A stretch of DNA of 64,000 bases, taken from the NCBI GenBank assembly GCA_003116975.1, contig BGKB01000122.1, positions 124,001-188,000 on the forward strand, given 5' to 3'. The DNA comes from Aurantiochytrium sp. KH105. Taxonomy: Eukaryota > Sar > Bigyra > Thraustochytrida > Thraustochytriidae. The translations under genes were made by a program, and so were the position numbers. A model generated the notes under the pieces. It did no database searches, was not told where the DNA came from, and saw nothing but the letters and a program-made list of their open reading frames with translations. Of this stretch, positions 1 to 9,166 are shown piece by piece; position 1 is the first letter of the stretch; every line of letters begins with the position of its first letter.

Positions 1-276
1 GCCGGCGTGCCTGTGCTGGTCCACGACGACCTTCTGGCCGCCCTTCATGCCTCCGCGTCCGCCTCCGCGTCCTCCGCGTCCGCCGCCGCGTCCGCCGCCG
101 CGCCCGCCGCCGCGTCCACCGCCGCGGCCTCCGCCACGGCCTCCGCCGCGGCCTCCAAAGCCGCCTCCGCGGCCGCCGCCGCCGAAGCCGCCGCGGCCGC
201 CTCCGCGGCCGCCGCCGAAGCCTCCGCGGCCGCCGCCGCGGCCTCCGCCGCGGCCTCCGCGCGGCGTGAAGGCCAT
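1..276 (-). CDS. FBL: Fibrillarin (N-terminal part, runs off the window)
   Basis: Fibrillarin is the 2'-O-methyltransferase of box C/D snoRNPs, acting on pre-rRNA in the nucleolus. Read from the ATG at 276 the frame is open through base 1 (92 codons). It begins MAFTPRGGRGG and continues as about 70 residues of Arg-Gly-Gly with scattered Phe, the typical GAR domain. It then reads MKGGQKVVVDQHRHAG, matching the conserved junction into the methyltransferase domain (family form: KVVVEPHRHxGVF). The catalytic domain lies outside the window. The plus-strand frames over this stretch are Pro/Ala-rich shadows of the GAR repeat. The next gene on the same strand, CGR1, is also a ribosome-biogenesis factor. 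Identification rests on the GAR domain plus the junction motif; I am confident of it. Confidence 0.9.
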   Translation of the reverse strand, partial: MAFTPRGGRGGGRGGGRGGFGGGRGGGRGGFGGGGRGGGFGGRGGGRGGGRGGGRGGGRGGGRGGGRGGRGGGRGGMKGGQKVVVDQHRHAG

Positions 277-1047
277 GCTCTCTCTCGTCGCTCGCGTCCC
301 GCGGCTCCTCGCGGCTCTCGCTCGCAGGCGCTGCGCTGCAGAGCAGAATCAATCGGGTCTGGGCCCGCGCTCGCAGCCACCCGCCCGTGAAGCCACCCGA
401 TTGGACTTCGCCCCCTCGGCCCCGCTCTCCCCGGGACGCGGGGCAATCTCGCGCCGCCCGCACCACCGATTTCCTTCGGGGACGAGGAAGGCGCCGGCGA
501 TGGCTGGCTGCGGGCGACTGGCTGGGCTGCGCGGGTGGAGGGGATGGCACAGTCGGCCTGGCTGCCGGAGTGGGGGGGGGGAAGTGGGTTCCGCAGGGAG
601 GGAGGCGAGAGAGACCGCTTGCATCACATCGATGATGGATGAGGATGAGGATGATGGAGGTGGCTAGAGCATTGGAAATGCGTATCGAGTGACGACAAAC
701 ACGCATGCACGCGAGAATTTGCAATGCAGGTGCCGTAGAAGCAGCCAAATCATGAGTTCTTGCTGTTGTGTTGGGAAGCGAAAAAGTCTTGGGTCTTGTA
801 TTCCATTCGTTGTTTTGTCACCGAAAACAAACGACAAGTTTGGCTTTCTTTGCGATCGCAGACAGGCTAGACACGGCAACATTGATTGCTTTATGTACGT
901 AAGTATGCATGAAGGTATGAGTGAATGGAATGAATGTATGGCACGACACGAAAGTTGAAAAAGTAAGAGATGCGACTACTGGCATTGCGAAAGGCAATAA
1001 ATGCCAAAAGATCTAAAGGTGACAAAGGGCCGGGCGAGGACAAGCGC
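277..1047. other. Intergenic, fibrillarin upstream region
   Basis: This 771-base gap separates the CGR1 stop from the fibrillarin start, both on the minus strand, so it should hold the fibrillarin promoter and the CGR1 3' end. The half nearest fibrillarin is GC-rich; from about 660 onward it is AT-richer. I see no conserved coding frame or RNA gene. Confidence 0.6.
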
Positions 1048-2034
1048 TTAACGCCGGCGCTTGCCAGAAATCTTCTTGCTCCTGCCATTGAACTTGGAAG
1101 GGGCAGCCTGGCCATAGACAGGGACGGTTTGCACATTGCCTTCGTTGTCGACCTGGGTCTTGCTGATGGTGCGGAGCTGTTTCTTGGACATGCGCTTGAG
1201 CTTTTCCGGGTTGATGGTCTGGAAGGCGCCGCCCTTGAGCTCGTTCTCGGCCTTGCGACGGCGCTTCTCGGCCCGCTTCTCGCGCATCATGGCTTCGTGC
1301 TCCTCGCGCTTGGCACGCTGCTCAGCCTCGAAGGCCTTGGCGGCCTCGCGCTTGTGGCGCAGCTCCATCTTGCGATCCCAGGAGGTGCTAAGCGTCCGGG
1401 GGTTGGCCTTGTAGATGACCATGGAGGCCTTTTCATTCTGAATCTTTTTCCACCACCGGCCTCCCGCGGGGACGCTGCGCGTGACGAATTTGTTTGATTT
1501 GCGTTCTTCAACCTCATCCGCGTACGAGAGCAGCCTGCGGGACTTGACCGCGCGCGCGGCTTCCTCGGAGGTTTCCGTGGGTGCATCGCTTTCCTTGTTG
1601 CCTTCCTTGGCCTCCTCTTCAACGATGGCAGCACGAGGGCGCTTCGTGCCGCTGCGCGGCTTGGCCGCCTCCTTGACCTCTTTTTCCACTACAACCTTTT
1701 TCTCCTCTTTTTCGATTTCATTGTTATCATTGTCGTCGTCGTCGTCGTCGTCGTTTTCTTGTTGCGGCTGCTTCTTTTGCCTGGCGGGGGTTTTGGCCTT
1801 CTTGGCTGGGGTCTTTTTGGCCTTGGCCGGGGTCTTCTTGGCGGGGGCCGCCTTTTTCTTTTCCGGCGCAGCCTCGGCTTCGACTGCGTCTGCCTTCTTC
1901 GTCTTCTTGGCAGACCTGGCCGTCTTTCTTACGGTCTTCTTGGGCTCGACGACCTCCTCGCGGGCGGCCGCGGGCTCGGCATCTTCGTCCGCTTTCTTGG
2001 CCACCCGCTGGCTGCGCGTCCTCGTTTTCGCCAT
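1048..2034 (-). CDS. CGR1: CGR1/CCDC86-family rRNA-processing protein
   Basis: 328 residues from the ATG at 2034; the open frame continues upstream only through non-ATG sequence. The N-terminal half is a Lys/Ala/Pro-rich tail with KKTPAKAKK-type repeats, an acidic Asp/Asn run and basic clusters, as in nucleolar and histone-H1-like tails. The C-terminal third holds the Cgr1 family signature: GGRWWKK, then SWDRKMELRHKRE, a charged helix of alternating Lys/Arg and Glu, and INPEKLKRMSKKQLR. It ends in a basic KKISGKRRR tail. Family members act in nucleolar pre-rRNA processing and 60S biogenesis. The gene shares a 475-base divergent spacer with the methyltransferase gene at 2510 and lies beside fibrillarin, so two nucleolar genes sit side by side. 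The long basic N-terminal tail is not part of the family core. Confidence 0.85.
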   Translation of the reverse strand: MAKTRTRSQRVAKKADEDAEPAAAREEVVEPKKTVRKTARSAKKTKKADAVEAEAAPEKKKAAPAKKTPAKAKKTPAKKAKTPARQKKQPQQENDDDDDDDNDNNEIEKEEKKVVVEKEVKEAAKPRSGTKRPRAAIVEEEAKEGNKESDAPTETSEEAARAVKSRRLLSYADEVEERKSNKFVTRSVPAGGRWWKKIQNEKASMVIYKANPRTLSTSWDRKMELRHKREAAKAFEAEQRAKREEHEAMMREKRAEKRRRKAENELKGGAFQTINPEKLKRMSKKQLRTISKTQVDNEGNVQTVPVYGQAAPSKFNGRSKKISGKRRR

Positions 2035-2509
2035 GGTTTCCTCTTTACGCGTTTCCGCAGACTTTGTCGCCTTCGACGCTGCTGCTGCGCTGCGCCGAGC
2101 CGCGCTGTTTGCTGCGCTGCGCTGCGCGCCGCTGCTGTTCGCGCCGGTCTGCCGCTGCTGCCGAGGTCTCTGGTTCTGCTGGTCTGGCTTGGGCGGTATT
2201 GGTGGCGCTGGCCGAGCGGCCTCCTTTTCTCTACTCCTCACACGGCCCGCCCACGGCAATAGTTGTTCACATTGGTGTTTACATTGGTATTGGCTTACTG
2301 CCAAGCATATGCATGCGCGCATGGTGGAGCAGACCTGAGCCGATTTTTTCAGGCAACGCAGCGTGGCGCGACGTGGTACGAGAGCAGAGACGAGGCAAAC
2401 GTCGACAAGAGTCCGGATTGTTACTGCTGCTGCTGCTGCTATTGCGATTGTTGCCGCCAGAAATTTGGCCGGTCGTTTGGAGAAAGAGCTGGTGGTGACG
2501 ACGACGACG
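2035..2509. promoter_or_regulatory. Divergent promoter spacer, CGR1 / PIMT-like
   Basis: 475 bases between two divergent ATGs (2034 minus, 2510 plus). It includes a CTG/TTG-type triplet run near 2420-2450. It must carry both promoters and 5' UTRs. No specific motif could be assigned by eye. Both flanking open frames extend into it without an ATG. Confidence 0.5.
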
Positions 2510-3841
2510 ATGACCACGGCGAGGTTGGCGAGCGCTGCAGCACGCGGCACGTTTCTGCGCGAGGCGACGACGACTGCCAATACTGCTTTTGCAGTTGCCG
2601 CTGCTCCAGGATGGCAACGAACGCTTTCGAGGGGATTGGCAAGTGTTACCTCGTCGAGCGCTGGGGGAAGCGAGGTGACATCGAGCAAAACAAAAGCGCC
2701 CAAACCTGCCGTCGTGCAGCTAGAGGCCATGCAGGCCCAAGAAAAGCTCGTGGAGGAGCTTCGTGGACGAGGTCTTCTTCAAGATGGTACGTTTGCAACT
2801 TTCAAGGTGAGCACAGGGCGATGACGCTCTGCTCATTGATCAGTAGGGGTTCGTTGTTGTGGCAAAGGCTGACACACATGGCGCTGCGCTGCGCTTGTAC
2901 AACGATAAATAGAGCGTCTGGCCGAGGCATTCTCCAAGGTGAATCGCGGTCGATTTTTCGAAAAGAAACATACGAATCTGGTCGCGGACGAGGGCGCCTT
3001 TGCTGCGGAAGGGCCGGCGCCCGCAGCACCAAACGATGGCAAGGTTCTGCCTCTCGATTGCGCGGTAGACCACGTGCAGCAGTCGGAGCTCTTGCTGCCA
3101 TGGCTCAAGCCGGGCAATGTCGTGTTGGACTGCGGCTGCGGATCTGGCTACCTCGCGGCCGTATACGCCGTAATGGTCGCAGGAAAGGCCGAGACGGGCG
3201 GCAAGGTGGTGGGCGTGGACCGTCGCGGATCATTGGCAGATACGGCCATTCCGCGCGTCGGGGAAACGTGCAAGGAGCTCCTTGGCGCTGGTCTCGTGGA
3301 CGATAGCGTGTTGAAGCGTATTATTGTCATGCCTCTCGACGGCGTGGGTGACTTGCCGCTGCCTGGCGGGCCTTTTGACGCCATTCGTGTGGGTTTTGGA
3401 TTCCCGCAAGATCAAGACGCCGAAGAAGGCGATGGATGCGAGGAGCTTTCCCGTTTGCTTGACCAGCTGCGTCCGGGCGGGCGTCTCGTTGCGCACATGG
3501 GCCCAAAGGCAACGGGGCCAACGATCTTCGACAAGGCTGCCGACGGCACGGTGACGCGCGTAAAGTCCTCGGTGGCTTCTGTCCACGTTCCTGCTCCTTT
3601 TGAGCGGAGAGTCGCCGTCGAGGGCGAGGATCCCGAGTCTGACGCGCAGGCGCAGGCTGCAGAGGACAAGCGTCTTGCGCGGCGCAGTGCTCTCCAGGAC
3701 GAGCTCCGCGCGTGGCGCGAGGAGTTCGAGCGCTCGCAAGGCCGGCGGCCCACGCGGCACGACATGGTTGCCGATGCCAAGGCGGCGGCGCTCTTCCAGG
3801 AGTTCAACAAGCTCAACACGGGCGATCTCTCCAAGTTGTAG
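2510..3841 (+). CDS. Protein-L-isoaspartate methyltransferase-like protein, two exons, C-terminal Sld2/FAM13-like tail
   Basis: Exons 2510-2786 and 2913-3841 join in frame to give 401 residues. Exon 1 starts with a basic, Ala/Thr/Ser-rich segment (MTTARLASAAARG) resembling a mitochondrial presequence, then the PIMT-type lead helix (LVEELRGRGLLQD). Exon 2 continues ERLAEAFSKVNRGRFF. SAM-binding motif I (VLDCGCGSGYLAAVYA, near residue 163), post-I (KVVGVDRR), motif II (FDAIRVGFGF) and motif III (LRPGGRLVAHMGP) follow in PIMT order. The classic PIMT substrate segment with a Ser-x-Pro before motif I is replaced by LDCAVDHVQQSELLL, so repair of isoaspartate is not assured. Residues about 355-395 carry a Trp-x3-Phe ... 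GRRPTRHD motif resembling the short conserved motif in FAM13 and Sld2/RecQL4 proteins, an unusual addition. The family assignment is firm; function and targeting are inferred. Confidence 0.8.
2787..2912 (+). other. Intron of the PIMT-like gene (126 bases)
   Basis: Starts GTACGT and ends AAATAG. Removing it joins GAT-G to AG-CGT, giving LLQD-ERLAEAF, which follows PIMT alignments. A CTGAC branch-like site lies about 40 bases before the end. Using a nearby GTGAGC/GAG pair (2807, 2914) also keeps frame but adds seven unaligned residues, so the first choice is preferred. Confidence 0.75.
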
Positions 3842-3933
3842 CCAGGCTTCGAAAAAACGCAAACAAAAAAAACGCACTTGGATTGTAGCGTGGTAGGTTC
3901 ATGATTGAGTGCATGAACACAAGACAGTCGATG

Positions 3934-3962
3934 GCTGGTGCTGGTGCTGGTGCTGGTGCTGC
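3934..3962. repeat. (GGTGCT)n short tandem array
   Basis: About four and a half perfect copies of the hexamer GGTGCT shortly downstream of the PIMT-like stop codon. It lies in non-coding sequence. Confidence 0.85.
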
Positions 3963-4820
3963 GGAAAATACACATCTCCGCGTTGGACTCAAAGAATGGG
4001 TCAAGCTAGAAAGAGCCAATCACAAGATCGACCGTGCATGCATTTGCTTGGAAAATGCCCAAGTGTCTGTGCTTGGATGCACAGACAGAACGCTCGGCAG
4101 CACCAATCAACACAAAATGGGTGGAGGGGCAGGTAGTCAAGCGCCCCGCAGGAGTAGAATTGCGTGGTATACATTTGTAAATCAGACCAGCAACCAGGCA
4201 AGACCGGGTATGCATCGGCTGCGGCCAGCTGCAGCCAGCTGCGGCGGCTGCTATACTTGTGCAGGAGTTCATCATTATCGAACTCTCGAGTTGCAAAAGA
4301 ATGAGCATATATGCTTGACGCGACCCGCCATACCGCTGTGCGTTTCGCGCGAGGCTCGGAGGTCTCACATCCGCACTGCCCAGACAAGTCAAAGCTCCCC
4401 AGCTACATTTAGCTTGGTAGCGATCCAAGTGGGCGTTGATCGCGTCGGCATACGTAACCTGGTGGCGCATGCAGCATGGGCGTTCTGAATCCACGCACGC
4501 ACGCACGCTTGCAGGCACTTGCGCCGAGCAGCTGCAGGTTTCGGGTCTTCGCCGCCGAGCAGTATGCGGTGCATCGGTGGCGGTCGCCGCCCTGGCCGAG
4601 CTGAGGAGGATTTCGGGGGCTGGAGCGAATCGGATTGCGCGGCAGGCCAGGTCCGCGCTGCGCGTCTCCGCGCCCGCTCGCCGCCGGTCCGAGGCGCGCT
4701 CGGGCCTGGTCCGGCATCGGCCTCGCCATCACCGCCCGCGAGAACCTCAACTTCGAATTCAAATTTAGTCCTCAGTTCAAATTCTTGTGGAGCACTCTCA
4801 TGGCCACCCACTCGCACTCA

Positions 4821-4902
4821 ACTTCAACTTCAACTTCAACTTCAACTTCAAATCCCAAGTTCAAATCCAAATTCCAAATCCCAAGTTCAAATCCAAATTC
4901 CA
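4821..4902. repeat. (ACTTCA)n array followed by an exact 26-base tandem duplication
   Basis: Five copies of ACTTCA at 4821-4850 are followed directly by two identical 26-base units at 4851-4876 and 4877-4902. The units are built from AATCCCAAG and TTCAAATCC segments. Perfect identity suggests a recent duplication by slippage. Confidence 0.9.
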
Positions 4903-5781
4903 TTTACTCTTGTCTGGACTTGCTTGCTCTCGCTCGCTCCTTCGCTCTTGCCCCGCCGGTCGCCAAGTAGCCAGCCAGGCCCCGGCGCCTGCTGCGGTCG
5001 AGCTCGGGGACCTCGGCCGCCCCGCGGCGCGTGGCCCCGTGCAACAGCCAGGTTCTTTCGCCAACCTGGGACCCGCCGCGCCGGTCCCTCCCTGCCGGCG
5101 CGGCGCGCTCGGGTCCAAGATCCCCTCCTCGCGCCGACCCGCTGCGGCGCCGCGCTCGCCTCGTGATCCGCGCCGCCGCCGCCGCGCAGCTGCAGATGCC
5201 GCTGCAGTGGCCGTTGCGCTGCGCAGACGACGTCCGCGATGACGGCGCGCAGGAGGAGGCCCGGGGCCGCGTCGCAGTGCAGCGCAATGAGCGCAGAGCT
5301 GCCAGGTGTGCGCACGACGGGAAGATAAGGGGGGAGGAGGGGGGGGGCGGGGGATCTTGCACCGTGCGGCCACGTTCGGACAGAGCCTGCCGCAGCTGCA
5401 GTGCCATAGCTCCGCTCAGCTCCGTTCCATCCATCCGCGCAGCGCATCGCATCGCGAGCGTGCATGCTCGTGCGGAGGCGGCGCTGCCGGAGCTCGCTCG
5501 TTTCGGGCTGCTGCCGCGCGCGGCGAAGGGAGGCTTTGCAGGAGGGAGGAGGAGGAGGGAGGGGGGGGGGGTCACTCAGCTCCAAGGCGGGCGGAGCTCC
5601 GGGGGCGGCGGCTTCCAGCTACGTGCGGCTACGTCCTACGCGGCTGCGGAAAACAAACTGGCCGTGGCCACCGTGGCACTGCTATATTCGTACTCGTGTC
5701 TCGAGTCAAGCGTCGCGACAGTCTTATCACCGGGCCCACTTTGCTGTAACGTCAGTCTCCTCGGCGGATCGACTGCACCTG

Positions 5782-5814
5782 TCGAATCGAATCGAATCGA
5801 ATCGAATCGAATCG
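5782..5814. repeat. (TCGAA)n tandem array
   Basis: Six to seven copies of the pentamer TCGAA in non-coding sequence. Each unit spans a TTCGAA-type palindrome. Confidence 0.9.
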
Positions 5815-6077
5815 TCCGTTCTTCTGGGATCGATTGGTCTGATTTGGTTGCTGCCGCCGGTGTTGCTCGTCTTGGCCGGCGTAGCTCTGCGGTTTTTTTG
5901 GCTGCTCCAGCTGCAGCACTGGCTGGCTGCAGCACCGGCTAGCTGCTCTGCTGTTCGTTCTGCCGCTTGCCTGTGCTGCCGGCGCTGACATGAGTTCAAC
6001 TTGTGTTGGGCCGCGTGGGTCGTTTCGCTCGTGGAGCCTGTGAACTGCTTGTTTTCTGCTTGTTTTCTGCAGCTGCC

Positions 6078-6163
6078 TGATCTGATCAGGCTGATCTGAT
6101 GATCTGATGATCTGCTCTGCTCTGATCTGAGGATCTGCTCTGCTCTGCTCTGCTCTGATCGAC
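6078..6163. repeat. Degenerate GATCT / TGCTC tandem region
   Basis: Mixed runs of TGATC, GATGATC and TGCTC units over about 85 bases, consistent with two interleaved slippage-expanded repeats. Confidence 0.8.
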
Positions 6164-6580
6164 GATTAGGACGCGGCGGCCATGGTGGCTGGCCGCCTCG
6201 CTGTCGCAGTCGCGCTGCCGCTCGGCCGAGCTCTTCCCCGAGCGCGCAGCGCAGCGGCCGGCGGGACGGGCTGCGGCTGCGGCGGGAAACCCTGCGAAAG
6301 CACTCGGGGGAATTGAAATGCAATGGAATGGCGTGGGATCGTTCCTTCCCAGGAAGCAAGCATCTGCAGCTGCACTGCAAACGGAGGAACCGCCGCAACG
6401 CGGCCGCCACACGCCCGCTCGCCCGCACGCACGCCCGCCTGGCCCAAGCGAGTTCGAAGTTGGCCGCCAGGTCCCGCGCCTCCTCGGCGCCGCATCCTCC
6501 CGCGCAGGGTCGCACGGACCGCCCAGCAGCAGCCGTCCCGCCGATCGCGCATGCATCCCGGCCGCAGTGCGGCTAGCTCG

Positions 6581-6619
6581 CCAGGCCGGGCCAGGCCGGG
6601 CCAGGCCGGGCCAGGCCGG
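6581..6619. repeat. Four copies of a 10-base CCAGGCCGGG repeat
   Basis: Head-to-tail decamers, the last ending GGA instead of GGG. Every unit contains AGGCC and CCGG palindromic cores. Confidence 0.9.
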
Positions 6620-7816
6620 ACGCGAACAATGCGGCCGCACCGCGGGACCTCGCGCAGAGCTCGGAGGCCGGCCGGTCCCGGGAGGGAGGGAGAGAGGGAG
6701 GGAGGCTGCGAGCGTGCGCTGTCTGACTGTGTGGAGCGCGGTGCGGAAAGCGACTCGCGCAGGGGCGTCGACACCGCGCGCTCTTTCACTGCTTCGTGCT
6801 TTGTTCCTTGCTCTGTTCGATCGGTCGCTCGCTCGCTCACCGAGTTATGCTGGCTGGCGGATGGATTGGATGACTGTTCGTCGTGTCGCGCCTCGCTTCG
6901 GGCCCGCCGGCTAGCTGGCCAGCCCCGCGAGGCCCGAGACCAGGACTGGCCGGCGGTATCCTGGCTGGCCTGGGCGGGTTGAATTACGTGGATTGCGTCG
7001 CAGAGCCGCTGCGGAGAGAGGGAGGGGAGGGAGGGAAGCAGGAAAGAAAGGTGGTGGCCGGGCTCCGGTTTGGCGGTGATGGTTAGAGCGGCGGTTCTGA
7101 AAAGAGAGGTCCCGGTAGGAAGCGACTAGGAGGGCCTATGGAAAGCTGTGAAGGCCCAGGCCCCGGTGACGCCGTGGCGTCACGACTCGCTGGCGCGGCC
7201 CAGGCGCCAGGCAGGCCAGCCGAGCAGCGGCCAGACGCAGCGCGGCAGGCCGGCCGCGCGGGGCCTGCAGAGACCGGCCGGCGGTACGGAGGCTGGCCGC
7301 GGCAGCTGGCTGATCTGGCTGGGCGCGAGGAAGGAGGGAGGGAGAGGAGGGCACTCGCTTGGGAGGGAGGCGAGACCGGTCCGGAATTCTGCTGCGGGGA
7401 AGAGGGGGGGGGATTCGAAAAGAAAGAAGGAGGTCTGAAGGGGAGATAGGCAGAGGCAGTGGCGGGCGATCGGATTCTTCGTTGCGGGCAGGCAGGCAGG
7501 CAGGCAGGTCAAAGATACCGCTGCTGCAGTGGCAGCTGCGCGATGAGGAGCAGGAAAGAATGCGCGAGGAAAGGAAAAGGCCAGCAGCCGCAGCCGGGGC
7601 GCGCTGCGTGCATGGAGAAGGTTCTACCGACGCGCGGGGAGAGGGTAGTACAATCAATGGTGGCCGACGCGAGCGAGGACTGGGCGGAAGTGGGCGAAGC
7701 GGCACTCGGCTGGCGAGGGAGGAAGTGTCGAACTGTCGATCCCGAGCACGTATTCTTACGTTCTTTTTTTTCTTCCTTCATTGTTTCTTGCTTTCTTTCC
7801 TCCACGCTAGGCCTAG

Positions 7817-7864
7817 CTTTACTTTACTTTACTTTACTTTGCTTTTCCTTTCCTTTCCTTTCCT
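7817..7864. repeat. (ACTTT)n then (CCTTT)n pyrimidine-rich array
   Basis: About five ACTTT units pass into about four CCTTT units on the plus strand, forming a near-pure pyrimidine tract. A GGCT array follows at 7890-7914 and a purine AAAGA-type array at 8063-8096. Confidence 0.85.
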
Positions 7865-8763
7865 CTCACTGTCAGTCATTTTTCCTTTTGGCTCTGGCTG
7901 GCTGGCTGGCTGGCCGTCTGTTTCTTCCTCCCAGCAGCCAGCCAGCAGCAGCTTCTGTGTCCCAGTCAGGACTTGGATTCGAACAGGCTCACTTTGCGGC
8001 GTGCGCCATCGACAGTGGAGACGGCTCGAGTTCAAGTGGCCGCCGGCCGCAGCAAGTGGAACAAAAGAAAGAAAAGAAAGAAAAGAAAAGAAAGAAGCGA
8101 AGGCGGCGCCAGTGTGAAGCGGGAAACGCAAGCAGTCGCAGGCGGCGGTCGCGTGGCGCCACAAGCCGCCGCAAACAAGAAACCGGCGAGCAAGCGAACA
8201 AGAGAAGCGCCGAGCGCAGCCGCGCGGGCGCCGCAAAACCTGAACGAGCGCAGCGCGAGCGAGAGCGAGCGCAGCCGCCGCAGCCGCAGCCGCAGCCGCA
8301 AGCGCCGCGCGCGCACAGGAGACCTGCGACGGACGCACGGACGGACCGACGGACGGACGGAGACGCCTGGGCCTGCGTTTTTTTTCTTGCATCGCGCATC
8401 GATCGGTCGATCGGTCGACCGACCGCTCGCTCAAGCGCTCGCTCAAGCGCCTCGAGCGAGACCACGCGAGCACGAGCACGAGCACGGACCTAGCGTGAGC
8501 AGCGTCGCGCAGCGCAGCGCAGGAGCCGCACGAGGGGCTTCCCTCGCGAGGTTGGTTTTGAAAATATAGAAAGTCGAGCAAGCAGAGGCAGCGGGCGGTC
8601 CAGCAGGCGTCTCTCCGTCCTTTCCAAGCGGGCGAGACTCGTGCTGCTGCAGCTGCTGCTGGGCGCACCCGTCGGTCCTCCCTCCCCCGCCTCCTTCCAT
8701 CCTTCACCCCCTCCGCAGCCAGCGCGGCGCCCGCGACGGGTTCCTGCGAAAAGAATCGAGGAG

Positions 8764-8850
8764 CGATCGATCCATCGATCCATCGATCGTTCATTCATTC
8801 ATTCATTCATTCATTCATCGTTGCTTCATTGGTTCATTTCATTGATTCAT
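8764..8850. repeat. (CGATC/CATC)n and (ATTC)n arrays in the 5' region
   Basis: CGATCCAT units at about 8764-8789 pass into six or seven ATTC units at 8790-8816, then degenerate ATTC/GTTC copies. It lies 320-400 bases before the ATG at 9167, so it is probably promoter or 5' UTR. Confidence 0.8.
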
Positions 8851-9166
8851 TGATTGCGTGCGTTTGGACGAAAGGAAGCCTTGGCTTTCTTTTTCTTTCT
8901 TTCCTTCTTTTCTTCCTCCGCGTCCTTGCGTCACACTCGGTCGGGCCGAGCACGAAGGAAGGAGAAGCGGTATCCTGGGCCCGCCGGCCGAACCCACGCC
9001 CGCGCACGCGCTCGCGCGATCGACACGCCGAGCAAAACGGCAAGTGAGCGAGCGAGCGAACGAACGAGCAAGCAAGCAAGCAAGCAGGGGCAGCGAGCGC
9101 AGCCGCAGCCGCGGCCGCAGCCCGCCTCGGGAAGCCAGAGCGCAAAGGCAGAAAGGAAGCGACAAG

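Larger units (their letters stand above)
3842..9166. other. Long gene-free, repeat-rich upstream region (5.3 kb)
   Basis: No recognisable protein, tRNA or rRNA gene in 5.3 kb, far longer than any other gap here. The many open frames are low-complexity products of GC skew and simple repeats and overlap on both strands. The stretch contains at least ten short tandem arrays (several listed separately), purine- or pyrimidine-only tracts, and GC-rich segments. It ends at the ATG of the regulator-like orphan at 9167, so the likeliest reading is an extended promoter plus 5' UTR for that gene. An unannotated non-coding RNA cannot be excluded. Confidence 0.5.

Noticed and set aside
47-667. Pro/Arg-rich plus-strand open frame over the fibrillarin GAR domain
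   Set aside because: It is the antisense image of the RGG repeat; the minus strand gives a conserved protein.
2807-2914. Alternative PIMT intron (GTGAGC to GAG)
   Set aside because: It keeps frame but inserts residues (GTFATFK) that break the family alignment; GTACGT/TAG fits better and matches the other introns.
7960-8000. Possible tRNA T-arm (GTTCGAATCC on the minus strand)
   Set aside because: The bases flanking the loop do not pair as a T-stem and no acceptor, D or anticodon arm could be drawn.
4389-8794. Many 100-340 codon open frames on both strands in the 5.3 kb block
   Set aside because: They overlap each other, are low complexity, start mostly at non-ATG codons and match no family; GC-rich sequence has few stops by chance.
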